The position numbers were made by a program, and so were the translations under genes. A stretch of 15,265 nt of DNA from Neptuniibacter sp. (lineage in GTDB: Bacteria; Pseudomonadota; Gammaproteobacteria; Pseudomonadales; Balneatricaceae), in assembly GCA_030149405.1 (NCBI GenBank), contig JASBRM010000083.1:1-15265 (forward strand), given 5' to 3'. Numbering within the stretch: position 1 is the first letter of the stretch; each line of letters begins with the position of its first letter. The notes below the pieces were generated by a model, which worked only from the letters and a program-made list of their open reading frames with translations, did no database searches and was not told where the DNA came from. Positions 8,030-15,265 of this stretch are shown here, one piece after another.

Positions 8030-8470
8030 CTACTCAATAATGTATTCAACAAAGTCTTCTTCGTTGATCTCATTATCTTTAACCTCGTACCAATTGAGTA
8101 CCGAAGCTCCCGCCTCAATCACCGATTCCTGTTTTCCTGAGATCAGTGGATGCCAATCCGGTAGATCTTTTCCTTCATAGATCAACCTGTAAGCGCAGGT
8201 TGGAGGCAACCAGTGAAACTCGTCAACATCTTTAGGTGTCAGTTTTACACAGTCGGGTACCAGGCTGCAGCGCTCTTCATATTTTGTACATCTACAGGTT
8301 TCAAAATCCAGAAGGTGGCAAACCACAGAAGTATAAAAAACCTCCTGCGTGTCTTCATCTTCAAGCTTATGCAGACAACACAGAGCACAACCATCACAAA
8401 GAGATTCCCATTCATTCTGGGACATCTCCTTCAGGTCTTTACTGCGCCAGAATACCTCTTGTGCTGGCAT
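8030..8470 (-). CDS. ycgN: YcgN family cysteine-cluster protein (UPF0260)
   Basis: The 146-residue protein matches E. coli YcgN along its length, with shared stretches EWESLCDGC, CCLHKLEDEDT, CAYRLIYEGKDLP and WHPLISG. It has ten cysteines: C25, C28, C31 and C32 in a CxxCxxCC cluster, then C51, C59, C61, C68, C74 and C92. This fits the zinc- or iron-chelating family, but its molecular role is not established. There is no signal peptide, so it should be cytoplasmic. It is the last gene of the six-gene minus-strand string, starting two bases after ycgL, with no clear Shine-Dalgarno sequence, so translation is probably coupled to ycgL. No hairpin terminator is visible after it, and its stop codon sits one base from the stop of the converging Amt gene. 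Confidence 0.93.
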   Translation of the reverse strand: MPAQEVFWRSKDLKEMSQNEWESLCDGCALCCLHKLEDEDTQEVFYTSVVCHLLDFETCRCTKYEERCSLVPDCVKLTPKDVDEFHWLPPTCAYRLIYEGKDLPDWHPLISGKQESVIEAGASVLNWYEVKDNEINEEDFVEYIIE

Positions 8471-8472
8471 CG

Positions 8473-8760
8473 TTAACGTACACCCGTTTCCGGGCGATCC
8501 TGATGCAAATCCAGCATGTAGTCTTCTTTTGGTGGTGGCATCTGTAAGAAATATCCTTTTTCATCAATTTCCGACAACACCTTATCCGCCTCTACCCTAG
8601 CCAACTTACGATCAGCTCTAAGCGGCATATCCATAACATGCTTGGGCGTACCAAACATTTCCAATAGTGCTTCCGGCACTTTGCTTAGCTGGTCACGCTT
8701 ATCAACGTAAAGATACATTTCATCCTTACGCGGACTCAGATAAACAGAACAAATTTTCAT
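8473..8760 (-). CDS. ycgL: YcgL domain protein
   Basis: A 95-residue cytoplasmic protein of the YcgL family (small alpha/beta fold, function unknown). Recognised by the N-terminal pattern MKICSVYLSPRKDEMYLYVD, then VPEALLEMFG, the ADRKLARVEADKVL helix and the terminal YFLQMPPP motif. The length is close to E. coli YcgL. It starts three bases after the rnd stop, and an AAAGGTG purine run inside the end of rnd can serve as its ribosome-binding site. The rnd-ycgL-ycgN order suggests cotranscription, but the sequence does not show a functional link to RNase D. Confidence 0.93.
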   Translation of the reverse strand: MKICSVYLSPRKDEMYLYVDKRDQLSKVPEALLEMFGTPKHVMDMPLRADRKLARVEADKVLSEIDEKGYFLQMPPPKEDYMLDLHQDRPETGVR

Positions 8761-8763
8761 CGG

Positions 8764-9957
8764 TTAAGCACCTTTCTTTCTAATTTTGTCAATCTCTTCC
8801 AGTTGATCCAGCAGTAAGTGCCCAATCAACTCTTGCCTCCATGGAGACATTTTAGCAGGTAGGATATATTCCCCATCATCCATACCTGATCTCACCAGTT
8901 GCTCAAGCTCTTTACGTCTAAGCATAATCTCCGGTGCAACTTCATATTCTTCAGCTTTACGACGCGCAATACCTTTTAAACGCTTTAAATGCGTATTCCA
9001 AAAGAAATGCAATGGTCTCGGAATCGGTTCGGCTGGATTGTCTGCCGCACTTTCATTCGCATTTTTCAAAAATGCCAGAATTGTCTCACCATCCAACCTT
9101 AACACGCGTTTTTTGACTTCATCCAACTGAGCCAGCTCACCTATAGAACGCGGCCAACGATCTATGATCTGCAACAGAGCCTGGTTTCTCAGAATGCGAT
9201 TGCGTGGAACATCACGTTTTCGGGCCTGCTGTTCACGCCATGCGGTTAGGTCACGTAATGCAGCCAGTTTATGCTCAGGGACTCGCCACATCTGAGTAAA
9301 GCGCTGGTAGTAACTGAGACCTTCTTCATCATCGACCACAGATTCAGTCAGAAGTGACTGATTTTCCTGTTCGCTCCACTGGAGCTTATCCTGACGGTCC
9401 AGTTCTGCTTTCTGTATGGCATAAATAGCAGGTAAGTAAGCCACATCAAGCGCGGCATAGCGTTCCTGACTCTCAGTTAACGGACGCTGTAACCAGTCTG
9501 ATGTTGTTTCATGCTTTTCCATCTGAACTTCAAGCTGCTGCTCCAACATCCTCTGCAGCCCCATAGAGAAGCCCCAGTTAATCAAAGCCGCACCCAACTG
9601 GGTATCAAACAGTGGTTCCGGAACAGCACCCAGTGACTTGTTAAATAGCTCGAGATCCTCTGTCGAGGCATGCATCACTTTCAGTACGGAGGTGTTCTTA
9701 AACAACTCAGTTAGCGCAGAAAAGTCTTTTATTTCCAGAGGGTCTATCAGATAACAGGCCTGTTCATCGGCCACCTGAATCAAACCGGGAATCGGATAAA
9801 AAGTCTCAACTCGAATGAACTCTGTATCAATCGCAATCAAGGGAAGCTTTTGCCACCGATCACAATGTTCTTTCAACTCTTCAGATGAGGTAACCCAAAT
9901 CGGTTTTTCTGCCGAAGCAACGAGCTGCTTCCAGCTATATGACTGATCAATATCCAT
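8764..9957 (-). CDS. rnd: Ribonuclease D
   Basis: A 3'-5' exoribonuclease that trims tRNA precursors and other small structured RNAs in the cytoplasm. The DEDDy catalytic set is complete: D44 and E46 in IAIDTEFIR, D101 in HASTEDLELF, and Y167 and D171 in RYAALDVAYL. The spacings (44 to 101 to 171) equal those of E. coli RNase D (28, 85, 155), so this protein carries 16 extra N-terminal residues. The 397-residue length compares with 375 in E. coli. An HRDC domain follows (about 215-290, with LTAWREQQARKRDVPRNRIL and LLQIIDRWPRS), then a C-terminal helical domain. No other in-frame ATG lies before the catalytic motifs, so this start is the only good choice. It begins eight bases after recR with a weak ribosome-binding site, again suggesting coupled translation. 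Confidence 0.96.
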   Translation of the reverse strand: MDIDQSYSWKQLVASAEKPIWVTSSEELKEHCDRWQKLPLIAIDTEFIRVETFYPIPGLIQVADEQACYLIDPLEIKDFSALTELFKNTSVLKVMHASTEDLELFNKSLGAVPEPLFDTQLGAALINWGFSMGLQRMLEQQLEVQMEKHETTSDWLQRPLTESQERYAALDVAYLPAIYAIQKAELDRQDKLQWSEQENQSLLTESVVDDEEGLSYYQRFTQMWRVPEHKLAALRDLTAWREQQARKRDVPRNRILRNQALLQIIDRWPRSIGELAQLDEVKKRVLRLDGETILAFLKNANESAADNPAEPIPRPLHFFWNTHLKRLKGIARRKAEEYEVAPEIMLRRKELEQLVRSGMDDGEYILPAKMSPWRQELIGHLLLDQLEEIDKIRKKGA

Positions 9958-9965
9958 AAAACTAC

Positions 9966-10565
9966 TCAGAACAACGAACGACGACCCGCTAAAGCATGTG
10001 CTAGCGTTCCACCATCCACAAACTCCAACTCACCACCTACAGGAACACCATGAGCGATACGGCTCACCTTGATGTCAGAACCTTCTACCTGAGCGGCAAT
10101 AAAATGAGCGGTTGCTTCACCCTCAACCGTTGGGTTTGTTGCCAGAATCAGTTCTTTAATATCATCAGTCTTTAAGCGCTCTAACAATAGATCTATTCCG
10201 AGATCTTCAGGACCGATACCATCGATTGGAGACAGATGCCCGGAAAGGACAAAATATAAGCCGTTGTATCCACCTGTCTGCTCTACGGCCAGAACATCAA
10301 CTGGCGATTCCAATACACACAATAGTGATTCATCACGTGTACCGGAATCACAGATATTACATAATTCCGTTTCTGAGAGCGTCCGGCATTTCTTACAATG
10401 GCCTATTTCCTCAACCGCCATATTCAGAGACTGCGCCAGATTAATAGCACCTTCTTTATCGCGTTCTAACAGATGGAAAGCCATGCGTTGGGCAGACTTA
10501 GGGCCTACACCAGGCAAACACCTCAGAGCTGAAATCAACTGTTGTAATAAAGGGCTGAAAGACAT
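9966..10565 (-). CDS. recR: Recombination mediator RecR
   Basis: RecR works with RecO and RecF to load RecA on SSB-coated single-stranded gaps. The 199-residue product has the standard family order: a helix-hairpin-helix (residues 10-30, [18 protein letters not shown]), a four-cysteine zinc site (C57, C60, C69, C72), a Toprim domain starting at [16 protein letters not shown] (residues 81-96) with [12 protein letters not shown], and the C-terminal [24 protein letters not shown]. Length is normal for the family. It starts six bases after the ybaB stop with no clear Shine-Dalgarno sequence, consistent with coupling to ybaB. The dnaX-ybaB-recR order is widely conserved in gammaproteobacteria. Confidence 0.98.
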   Translation of the reverse strand: MSFSPLLQQLISALRCLPGVGPKSAQRMAFHLLERDKEGAINLAQSLNMAVEEIGHCKKCRTLSETELCNICDSGTRDESLLCVLESPVDVLAVEQTGGYNGLYFVLSGHLSPIDGIGPEDLGIDLLLERLKTDDIKELILATNPTVEGEATAHFIAAQVEGSDIKVSRIAHGVPVGGELEFVDGGTLAHALAGRRSLF

Positions 10566-10571
10566 CAGATA

Positions 10572-10898
10572 TTAGAACGGCATGTTAAAACCTGGTGGCA
10601 TACCCATACCGCCAGTCACTTCTGCCATTTTTTCCTGAGTGTAAGTTTCGATCTTTCTTACTGCATCATTTACCGCAGCAGCAATCAGATCTTCAAGGAT
10701 TTCTTTATCTTCTTCCATCAAGCTGTCATCAATATTGATGCTCTTAACATCATGACGACCGTTCATCACAACTTTAACAAGCCCTGCACCGGACTCACCA
10801 GTTTGCTCAGCCTGAGCAATCTGTTCCTGTGCTTTCTGCAGATTCTCCTGCATTTTTTGAGCCTGTTTCATCAGGTTGCCCATGCCACCTTTCATCAT
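10572..10898 (-). CDS. ybaB: YbaB/EbfC family nucleoid-associated protein
   Basis: A small DNA-binding protein that forms a dimer with a 'tweezer' shape and coats DNA. The 108 residues align end to end with E. coli YbaB (109): [21 protein letters not shown] helix, [18 protein letters not shown] strand region, [18 protein letters not shown] helix and the terminal PPGFNMPF. Two consecutive ATG codons open the frame (10898 and 10895). An AGAGGT ribosome-binding site lies four bases before the first and seven before the second, so the protein may start at either and lose or keep one Met. The gap from dnaX is 17 bases. Confidence 0.97.
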   Translation of the reverse strand: MMKGGMGNLMKQAQKMQENLQKAQEQIAQAEQTGESGAGLVKVVMNGRHDVKSINIDDSLMEEDKEILEDLIAAAVNDAVRKIETYTQEKMAEVTGGMGMPPGFNMPF

Positions 10899-10915
10899 AA
10901 TACCTCTACCTAAAT

Positions 10916-12919
10916 CTAATCGATGGGTGTCACAGATGAGAGTTCTATCTGTGCATCAAAAATTGTCTGCAGCGATTGTACATGGGCGTCATTACGAATC
11001 GTCTCGATTGCCAGCGCCTGGCGCTCTTCGCGCTTTCTGGCCATGTATTGCGCAGGGGTCTCCTGCTGCTGCTTACCCAGTAAGAATTCTACCTTAACTG
11101 GCGTCTGGAAATAATCATTTAACGCATCACTGATTCTTTGCTGTTGCGTTTCATTCAACATAGCAGCCTGTGCACTCTCATAATGAAACACCATAGAATC
11201 AGAGTTCACCGCTTCGAGTGACAGATGGGTAGCCAGGCTTTCAGTCATACCAGAAAGCCCAATGCTGCGGCTTAAATGCGCCCAGTGTTCTAGCTGTATC
11301 TGCGCTAATTCATTTGGGCAGGATTCAATCGCAACATAAATCTTGCCATTTACTGCAACTTCCCTACTGGTTTTCTGGGAATCCTCAGCTTGCTGAATTG
11401 CAGGTTTACTTGCGGATGTTAAATTCTCTTGAGTGGCTTCACTTCCAACATTTGAGGGCTGATAAGCGGATTCAGAAAAGTCGGTTTCATAAACCTCAGC
11501 ATCAGGGTATTGCTGTATGGGTGAAGGAGGCTGCTCGGGATGAGTAGGTTCAACCTGTATATGATTTACATCATCCGTATCCCATGGAGGAGGTTCCTCC
11601 ATTCCCTGCGATTCAGGCTTTTTTGCAGGGGATACCTCTGAAGCCACGGCTGAAACGTTTTGCTCTTCTGGCGGATTACTCATTGCTGGAACAACATCCG
11701 CACCAGTTTCAGCAGCAATAATTTGGTGAGCAGTTTCTTGATTCGAAGCTACCTGAACTGAATTGCTATCCTCAGTCGAAACCGCCTTAGGTTCCATAGG
11801 TGCTGACTGGAGATTAACAGCCCTTGGCTTAGCTCCTGCAGGCCGGAAAGCCAGCATCCGCAGCAACACCATTTCCAGCCCTTCTCTTGGATCTGGAACA
11901 AAGGGTAAGTCTTTTCGGCCCATTAAAGCGACTTGATAGTAAAGCTGCACATCTTCAGCAGTGAGTACAGAGGAAAGCTCAGTTACCTGAGCCTTATCAC
12001 CCATACTGTTATCGACCGCTTCCGGTAGTGTCTGGGCAATCGCTATACGATGCAGAACGCTGATGAGATCCCCAAGCACCGTATTGTAGTCTGGAGAAAA
12101 CCGGGAAAGATCTGAAACGGCAGAAAGCAACGCCTTCGCATCACCGGATGCCAGCGCATAGAGCATTTCATAAACCAAACGCTGATCAATTGTACCCAGC
12201 ATTGCCCGAACGTCAGGTTCATTGATCACTCCCGCACCGAATGCTATAGCCTGATCAGTAAGACTCATCGCATCTCGCATGGAGCCATCAGCCGATCTGG
12301 CCAGCAACCATAAAGCCGGCTCTTCATAGCTGATGTTCTCAGCATTCAGAACATGGCTAAGATGATCAACAATTCGTTCCGGTATCAGGTTTTTCAGATT
12401 GAACTGAAGGCATCGGGATAGAATTGTAATCGGTAATTTCTGAGGATCGGTCGTTGCCAGCAGGAACTTCACATGCGGAGGCGGCTCTTCCAGCGTTTTC
12501 AGCAACGCATTAAAAGAGTGGGTAGAAAGCATGTGAACTTCGTCAATAAGGTAGACTTTATAGCGACCATGAGTCGGTGCGTATTGGACGTTTTCCATCA
12601 ACTCACGGGTATCTTCAACCTTGGTTCTGGACGCAGCGTCGACCTCAATCAAGTCCACAAAACGCCCTTCAGCGATCTCCCGACACGCAGAACACTGACC
12701 ACAAGGAGTGGAGGAAACACCCGTCTCACAGTTGAGTGATTTCGCAAATAAACGTGCGATAGATGTCTTACCCACTCCTCGCGTACCAGTGAACAGGTAA
12801 GCATGGTGTAATCGATCATCATCCAGCGCATTAACCAGGGCTTTCAGGACATGCTCCTGACCTACCATCTCCTGAAACTTAGCTGGGCGCCACTTACGGG
12901 CAAGAACCTGATAACTCAT
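10916..12919 (-). CDS. dnaX: DNA polymerase III subunits tau and gamma
   Basis: Clamp-loader ATPase. The full 667-residue tau should load the beta clamp and tether DnaB and polymerase core. Residues 1-370 are the AAA+ and collar domains: Walker A GTRGVGKT (45-52), zinc cysteines C64, C73, C76 and C79, Walker B LIDEVH with D126 and E127, sensor-1 LLATTDPQ and the SRC motif with R169; several fall at the same positions as in E. coli. A Pro/Glu/Ser-rich linker (about 370-520) leads to the tau-specific C-terminal region. An A AAA AAG heptamer at codons 433-434 is followed in the -1 frame by GCC TGA, so a frameshifted 435-residue gamma is expected (E. coli gamma is 431). The start [12 protein letters not shown] matches the family exactly, yet no Shine-Dalgarno sequence precedes it (AAATAAAATAG). 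It heads the string dnaX-ybaB-recR-rnd-ycgL-ycgN. Confidence 0.97.
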   Translation of the reverse strand: MSYQVLARKWRPAKFQEMVGQEHVLKALVNALDDDRLHHAYLFTGTRGVGKTSIARLFAKSLNCETGVSSTPCGQCSACREIAEGRFVDLIEVDAASRTKVEDTRELMENVQYAPTHGRYKVYLIDEVHMLSTHSFNALLKTLEEPPPHVKFLLATTDPQKLPITILSRCLQFNLKNLIPERIVDHLSHVLNAENISYEEPALWLLARSADGSMRDAMSLTDQAIAFGAGVINEPDVRAMLGTIDQRLVYEMLYALASGDAKALLSAVSDLSRFSPDYNTVLGDLISVLHRIAIAQTLPEAVDNSMGDKAQVTELSSVLTAEDVQLYYQVALMGRKDLPFVPDPREGLEMVLLRMLAFRPAGAKPRAVNLQSAPMEPKAVSTEDSNSVQVASNQETAHQIIAAETGADVVPAMSNPPEEQNVSAVASEVSPAKKPESQGMEEPPPWDTDDVNHIQVEPTHPEQPPSPIQQYPDAEVYETDFSESAYQPSNVGSEATQENLTSASKPAIQQAEDSQKTSREVAVNGKIYVAIESCPNELAQIQLEHWAHLSRSIGLSGMTESLATHLSLEAVNSDSMVFHYESAQAAMLNETQQQRISDALNDYFQTPVKVEFLLGKQQQETPAQYMARKREERQALAIETIRNDAHVQSLQTIFDAQIELSSVTPID
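11584..11638 (-). other. Programmed -1 ribosomal frameshift signal in dnaX (tau to gamma)
   Basis: On the coding strand the slippery heptamer A AAA AAG (11624 down to 11618) is in the correct phase, with codons GCA AAA AAG. After a -1 slip the next codons are GCC and TGA (stop at 11615-11613), ending gamma one residue after the second Lys, as in E. coli (GAG TGA). A Shine-Dalgarno-like GAGG (11638-11635) lies 10 bases upstream, the spacing known to stimulate E. coli dnaX frameshifting. Downstream, ATGGAGGA and TCCTCCAT (11602-11584) form a perfect 8-bp stem with an ACC loop. The 15-base gap to that stem is longer than usual; a shorter CCTG/CAGG hairpin (11617-11605) starts directly after the heptamer. 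Confidence 0.85.
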
Positions 12920-13144
12920 CTATTTTATTTGCAGTAATAACGAAAAAATTGATCACCTATGCTAACTGCTGCCGCTGTTTTTCTCCAGTAAAACCTGTCG
13001 TAGCCATCTCCCTAACACGGATAAATTAAAGCGAAAGCCAGACCTGTTAATCGGAAGACTGGCGATCAAATTTTCAACAACCTCGCGATAATTAATATTT
13101 AGGTTTAAAATGTTCTGTATTCAGTTAATTTTGACCTGATCCAG

Positions 13145-13471
13145 ATGTTTAAGAAGAAACCAACAAAAGCAGAATTACGCAATCAGCTACAAGCTGAGGT
13201 GTCCGTGTTTCTGAAAAACGGTGGCGCGATACAACAGGTCGAAATGGGTGAAACCGGGCTTATTGATGGAAAATACAGTTCACTGAAAAGTAATTTCGAA
13301 AAAGGGCCCACTCAAACCCGAACACCGATACACGGTTTACTTGCGACGATTGATGGACGTCGCAAAGCCACAAAACAGCCGATCCTCACGAAGACAAAAA
13401 AACGTGCAACCAAAAAAATCATATATGATGATTTTGGAGAACCGGTTCGCACTGTCTGGATAGAAGAGTAA
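13145..13471 (+). CDS. Small basic protein of unknown function
   Basis: I do not recognise this 108-residue protein with certainty. It has a charged N-terminal helix (FKKKPTKAELRNQLQAEVSVFL) leading into FLKNGGAIQQVE, which resembles the FLSRGGKVQEV segment of the Pseudomonas RNA-polymerase-binding regulator SutA; this is a recollection of a short motif, not an alignment. The middle is polar, residues about 75-95 are strongly basic (KATKQPILTKTKKRATKK), and the end IYDDFGEPVRTVWIEE is acidic with aromatic residues, so nucleic-acid or polymerase binding is conceivable. There is no signal peptide or membrane segment. No Shine-Dalgarno sequence precedes the ATG. It diverges from dnaX across a 225-base gap and lies 55 bases before pyrC in the same direction. 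Its stop codon overlaps a sequence able to pair with the pyrC ribosome-binding site. Confidence 0.75.
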   Translation: MFKKKPTKAELRNQLQAEVSVFLKNGGAIQQVEMGETGLIDGKYSSLKSNFEKGPTQTRTPIHGLLATIDGRRKATKQPILTKTKKRATKKIIYDDFGEPVRTVWIEE

Positions 13472-13520
13472 TTCTCCTCAGGTTCCATAGCTTCTGCTTA
13501 CATGGGATAATTGGAGAGTT
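13470..13520 (+). promoter_or_regulatory. Possible hairpin masking the pyrC ribosome-binding site
   Basis: AATTCTCC (13470-13477) can pair with GGAGAGTT (13513-13520) over eight positions with one G-U wobble. The right arm contains the GGAGAG Shine-Dalgarno sequence eight bases before the ATG at 13527. CCAT (13485-13488) and ATGG (13502-13505) could close an inner stem. The left arm overlaps the stop codon of the preceding gene, so ribosomes finishing there could open the structure. In E. coli, pyrC is controlled by a leader hairpin that hides its Shine-Dalgarno sequence; the parallel here is inference. Confidence 0.4.
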
Positions 13521-13526
13521 AATCTG

Positions 13527-14600
13527 ATGCTTTCCAGACTTCACACTTTCTATTGGTTACAAAATTCTGATATGACTACACTGACAATCACTCGCCCTGA
13601 TGACTGGCACATCCACCTACGTGACGGTGCTCAACTCAAAGATACTGTTCGCGACGTTAGCCGTTATATGGGCCGCGCAATCATCATGCCGAATCTGGTA
13701 CCCCCTGTAACCAATACTGAGGAAGCGATTGCTTATCGTGATCGGATTCAGTCGTACAATAATCAGGACACATTTGAACCACTGATGGTGTTATATCTAA
13801 CTGACAACACCTCTCCTGAAGAGATCAGAAAGGCCAAAGCGACAGGCAAAATTTTTGCCGCCAAGCTTTACCCTGCTGGCGCGACAACCAACTCCGATTC
13901 AGGTGTAACCTCAGTTAAGAATGTTTACCCTGCTCTAAAAGCTATGCAGGAAGAAGGTATGCTGTTGCTCATCCATGGTGAAGTGACAGACTCAGAAATT
14001 GATATCTTTGATCGCGAAAAGATCTTTATCGAAACCATTCTTAAAAATGTGGTTCAAGATTTCCCGGACCTTAAGATCGTTCTGGAACATATCACTACCA
14101 AAGATGCAGCGGAGTTTGTAGCCTCTGCAGGTGAGAATGTTGCAGCAACCATCACAGCACACCACCTTTTGTTCAACCGTAACCATATGCTTGCGGGCGG
14201 TATCCGCCCTCACTATTACTGTCTGCCTATCCTGAAGCGGAATATTCATCAGGAAGCTTTGATTAAAGCAGCAACTTCTGGCAGCAAAAAATTCTTCCTG
14301 GGTACTGATTCTGCCCCACATATGAAGCACGCTAAAGAAGCCGCTTGTGGTTGCGCAGGTTCTTATACTGCCCACGCCGCGATTGAGCTTTATGCTGAAG
14401 CATTTGAAGAAGCTGAGGCTTTAGACAATCTTGAAGCTTTTGCGAGCTTTAATGGCCCGGATTTTTATGGTTTACCGAGAAACACTGACACTATCACGCT
14501 GGTTAAAGAAAGCTGGGAAGTACCCTCTTCCTATGAGCTGGGGGATTCAGAAGTTGTACCGATCAAAGCGGGTGAGAACATTAGCTGGAAAGTTAAATAA
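13527..14600 (+). CDS. pyrC: Dihydroorotase
   Basis: Zinc amidohydrolase that cyclises N-carbamoyl-L-aspartate to dihydroorotate, the third step of pyrimidine synthesis, in the cytoplasm. All metal ligands are visible: the HxH in [10 protein letters not shown], the carbamylated Lys in AAKLYPAG, the His in LLIHGEV, the His in VLEHITT and the Asp in LGTDSAPH. It is the class II (E. coli PyrC) type. Two starts compete. ATG 13527 gives 357 residues and has a good GGAGAG site eight bases upstream. ATG 13572 gives 342 residues beginning [13 protein letters not shown], which is exactly how Vibrio PyrC begins, but no Shine-Dalgarno sequence precedes it. I list the site-supported start; the 15 extra residues ([15 protein letters not shown]) are not conserved in homologues I recall and may be absent from the mature enzyme. 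It follows the small basic-protein gene by 55 bases and may be cotranscribed with it. Confidence 0.96.
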   Translation: MLSRLHTFYWLQNSDMTTLTITRPDDWHIHLRDGAQLKDTVRDVSRYMGRAIIMPNLVPPVTNTEEAIAYRDRIQSYNNQDTFEPLMVLYLTDNTSPEEIRKAKATGKIFAAKLYPAGATTNSDSGVTSVKNVYPALKAMQEEGMLLLIHGEVTDSEIDIFDREKIFIETILKNVVQDFPDLKIVLEHITTKDAAEFVASAGENVAATITAHHLLFNRNHMLAGGIRPHYYCLPILKRNIHQEALIKAATSGSKKFFLGTDSAPHMKHAKEAACGCAGSYTAHAAIELYAEAFEEAEALDNLEAFASFNGPDFYGLPRNTDTITLVKESWEVPSSYELGDSEVVPIKAGENISWKVK

Positions 14601-14613
14601 TTTTATCTGCACC

Positions 14614-14641
14614 AAAAAAAAGCCCGCTAAAAAGCGGGCTT
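14614..14641 (-). terminator. Rho-independent terminator between pyrC and the porin gene
   Basis: AAGCCCGCT (14620-14628) and AGCGGGCTT (14633-14641) form a perfect 9-bp stem with an AAAA loop. Eight As at 14614-14621 become an eight-U tail on the minus strand, so it is a strong terminator for the porin transcript. On the plus strand the tail is only TTAATTCT, so it may act more weakly for pyrC. Confidence 0.9.
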
Positions 14642-14673
14642 AATTCTAGTATGTGTCAATCAGGGATCAAAAC

Positions 14674-15264
14674 TTAGAATTCAAAAGTTTTGCTGATGTA
14701 GAAAGTAACTGTGTTACCTTCAGTAGTGTAGCTACCTGCATCAGCATCGATGTAAGCAACACCCATATCTAGGCCTTCATATGAAGTTTCGTAACCTAGC
14801 TCAATGTAGTCACCATCAACATCATCACCCCAGTCGCCATAAGTCAGGTAAGCACCTTCATACGCAGCAGTCAGACCAATGAAACGGTAATCATTTTCAG
14901 GACCATCTGTATCTTCTGTACCCTGTGTAATTTCAAGGTTGAAGAAGCTGTAACCCAAGTTCAAGCTAACTTCATGGTAGTCGATATCTGATTTAGTGTA
15001 GAAATAACCTGCATAACCCAAGCTGTAAGATAGGTCACCAACTTCGCCAGCATAACCACCGTAAATGTCATACTCTAGATCATCATCTTCAAAGTTAGTT
15101 GATGCCATCCAAGTACCAACATACAGACCGTTATCTGCTTCATAATCAATGCCACCCATCATGGATGCGCCATCGTTTACGTTCAGACCACGGTACCAGT
15201 AATCACTCATTGCACCAATGTTTGCAGACAGACCCGCTTGTGCAGCAACAGAAGCAGAAAGAAG
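14674..15264 (-). CDS. TorF-family putative outer-membrane porin, 5' end missing
   Basis: The C-terminal 196 or so residues of an outer-membrane beta-barrel protein. The frame stays open to the window edge, above the first internal ATG (15210): the outermost codons read LLSASVAAQA, the end of a signal peptide with an AQA cleavage site, and then GLSANIGAMSDYWYRG. So only the first part of the signal peptide is missing. The sequence fits the TorF/Gcw_chp family (LSANxGxxSDYxxRG start, alternating Tyr/Gly-rich strands such as LYVGTWMAS and YDIYGGYAGEVG), which forms small porin-like barrels. It ends in FYISKTFEF, with the terminal Phe typical of barrels recognised by the Bam machinery. The protein is very rich in Asp and Glu. 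The substrate is unknown. A strong terminator follows 32 bases downstream and the gene converges with pyrC. Confidence 0.88.
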   Translation of the reverse strand, partial: LLSASVAAQAGLSANIGAMSDYWYRGLNVNDGASMMGGIDYEADNGLYVGTWMASTNFEDDDLEYDIYGGYAGEVGDLSYSLGYAGYFYTKSDIDYHEVSLNLGYSFFNLEITQGTEDTDGPENDYRFIGLTAAYEGAYLTYGDWGDDVDGDYIELGYETSYEGLDMGVAYIDADAGSYTTEGNTVTFYISKTFEF

Positions 15265-15265
15265 A

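Noticed and set aside
12920..13144. Possible 4.5S SRP RNA gene or riboswitch in the dnaX upstream gap, as ffs lies near dnaX in some pseudomonads
   Set aside because: The conserved GGAAGGAAGCAG core of 4.5S RNA is absent on both strands, and no strong hairpin or aptamer pattern is visible. The region is AT-rich with only weak promoter-like hexamers such as TAAAAT at 13106-13111, without a matching -35.
14674..15210. Porin start at the internal ATG at 15210
   Set aside because: Codons upstream of this ATG encode a signal-peptide end (AAQA) and the conserved GLSANIG strand, so the gene runs off the window.

Overview
The window looks like chromosomal DNA from a Gram-negative marine gammaproteobacterium, most likely of the Oceanospirillales type. 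The support is protein-level resemblance to Vibrio, Pseudomonas and E. coli homologues, a TorF-type outer-membrane porin, a dnaX-ybaB-recR-rnd-ycgL-ycgN gene string, and a PyrC of the '[13 protein letters not shown]' type. The genus cannot be fixed from the sequence alone. Most of the window is conserved core genome. No mobile element, CRISPR array, tRNA or rRNA was seen.

Layout. Positions 1-2880 (+) hold the 3' part of prc (tail-specific periplasmic protease, cut by the window start) and an unrecognised membrane-anchored coiled-coil protein. Positions 2881-4820 (+) hold a self-contained rpsA unit: a promoter with a GC-rich discriminator, a leader able to form three hairpins, the S1 gene and a strong terminator. 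The usual neighbours cmk and ihfB are absent. Positions 4922-8028 (+) hold one large gene encoding an ammonium-transporter (Amt) domain joined to HAMP-like, PAS, GGDEF and EAL domains. It is read from an unusually complete Shine-Dalgarno sequence and appears to link ammonium sensing to c-di-GMP turnover. Positions 12919-8030 (-) hold a tightly packed six-gene string dnaX, ybaB, recR, rnd, ycgL, ycgN, which converges on the Amt gene with one base between stop codons. Positions 13145-14600 (+) hold a small basic protein of unknown function and pyrC (dihydroorotase). Positions 15264-14674 (-) hold the 3' part of a TorF-like porin, with a hairpin terminator between it and pyrC.

How the parts work together. 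The minus-strand string combines replication clamp loading (DnaX), a nucleoid-associated protein (YbaB), recombination mediation (RecR), RNA maturation (RNase D) and two conserved proteins of unclear role. dnaX carries an in-frame A AAA AAG heptamer whose -1 frame stops one codon later. This would give a 435-residue gamma form beside the 667-residue tau, closely matching E. coli dnaX. The rpsA leader and a hairpin that can hide the pyrC ribosome-binding site suggest translational control at two further genes.

The most interesting items are the Amt-PAS-GGDEF-EAL fusion with all key residues intact, the dnaX frameshift site, the rpsA leader, and the possible SD-masking hairpin before pyrC.
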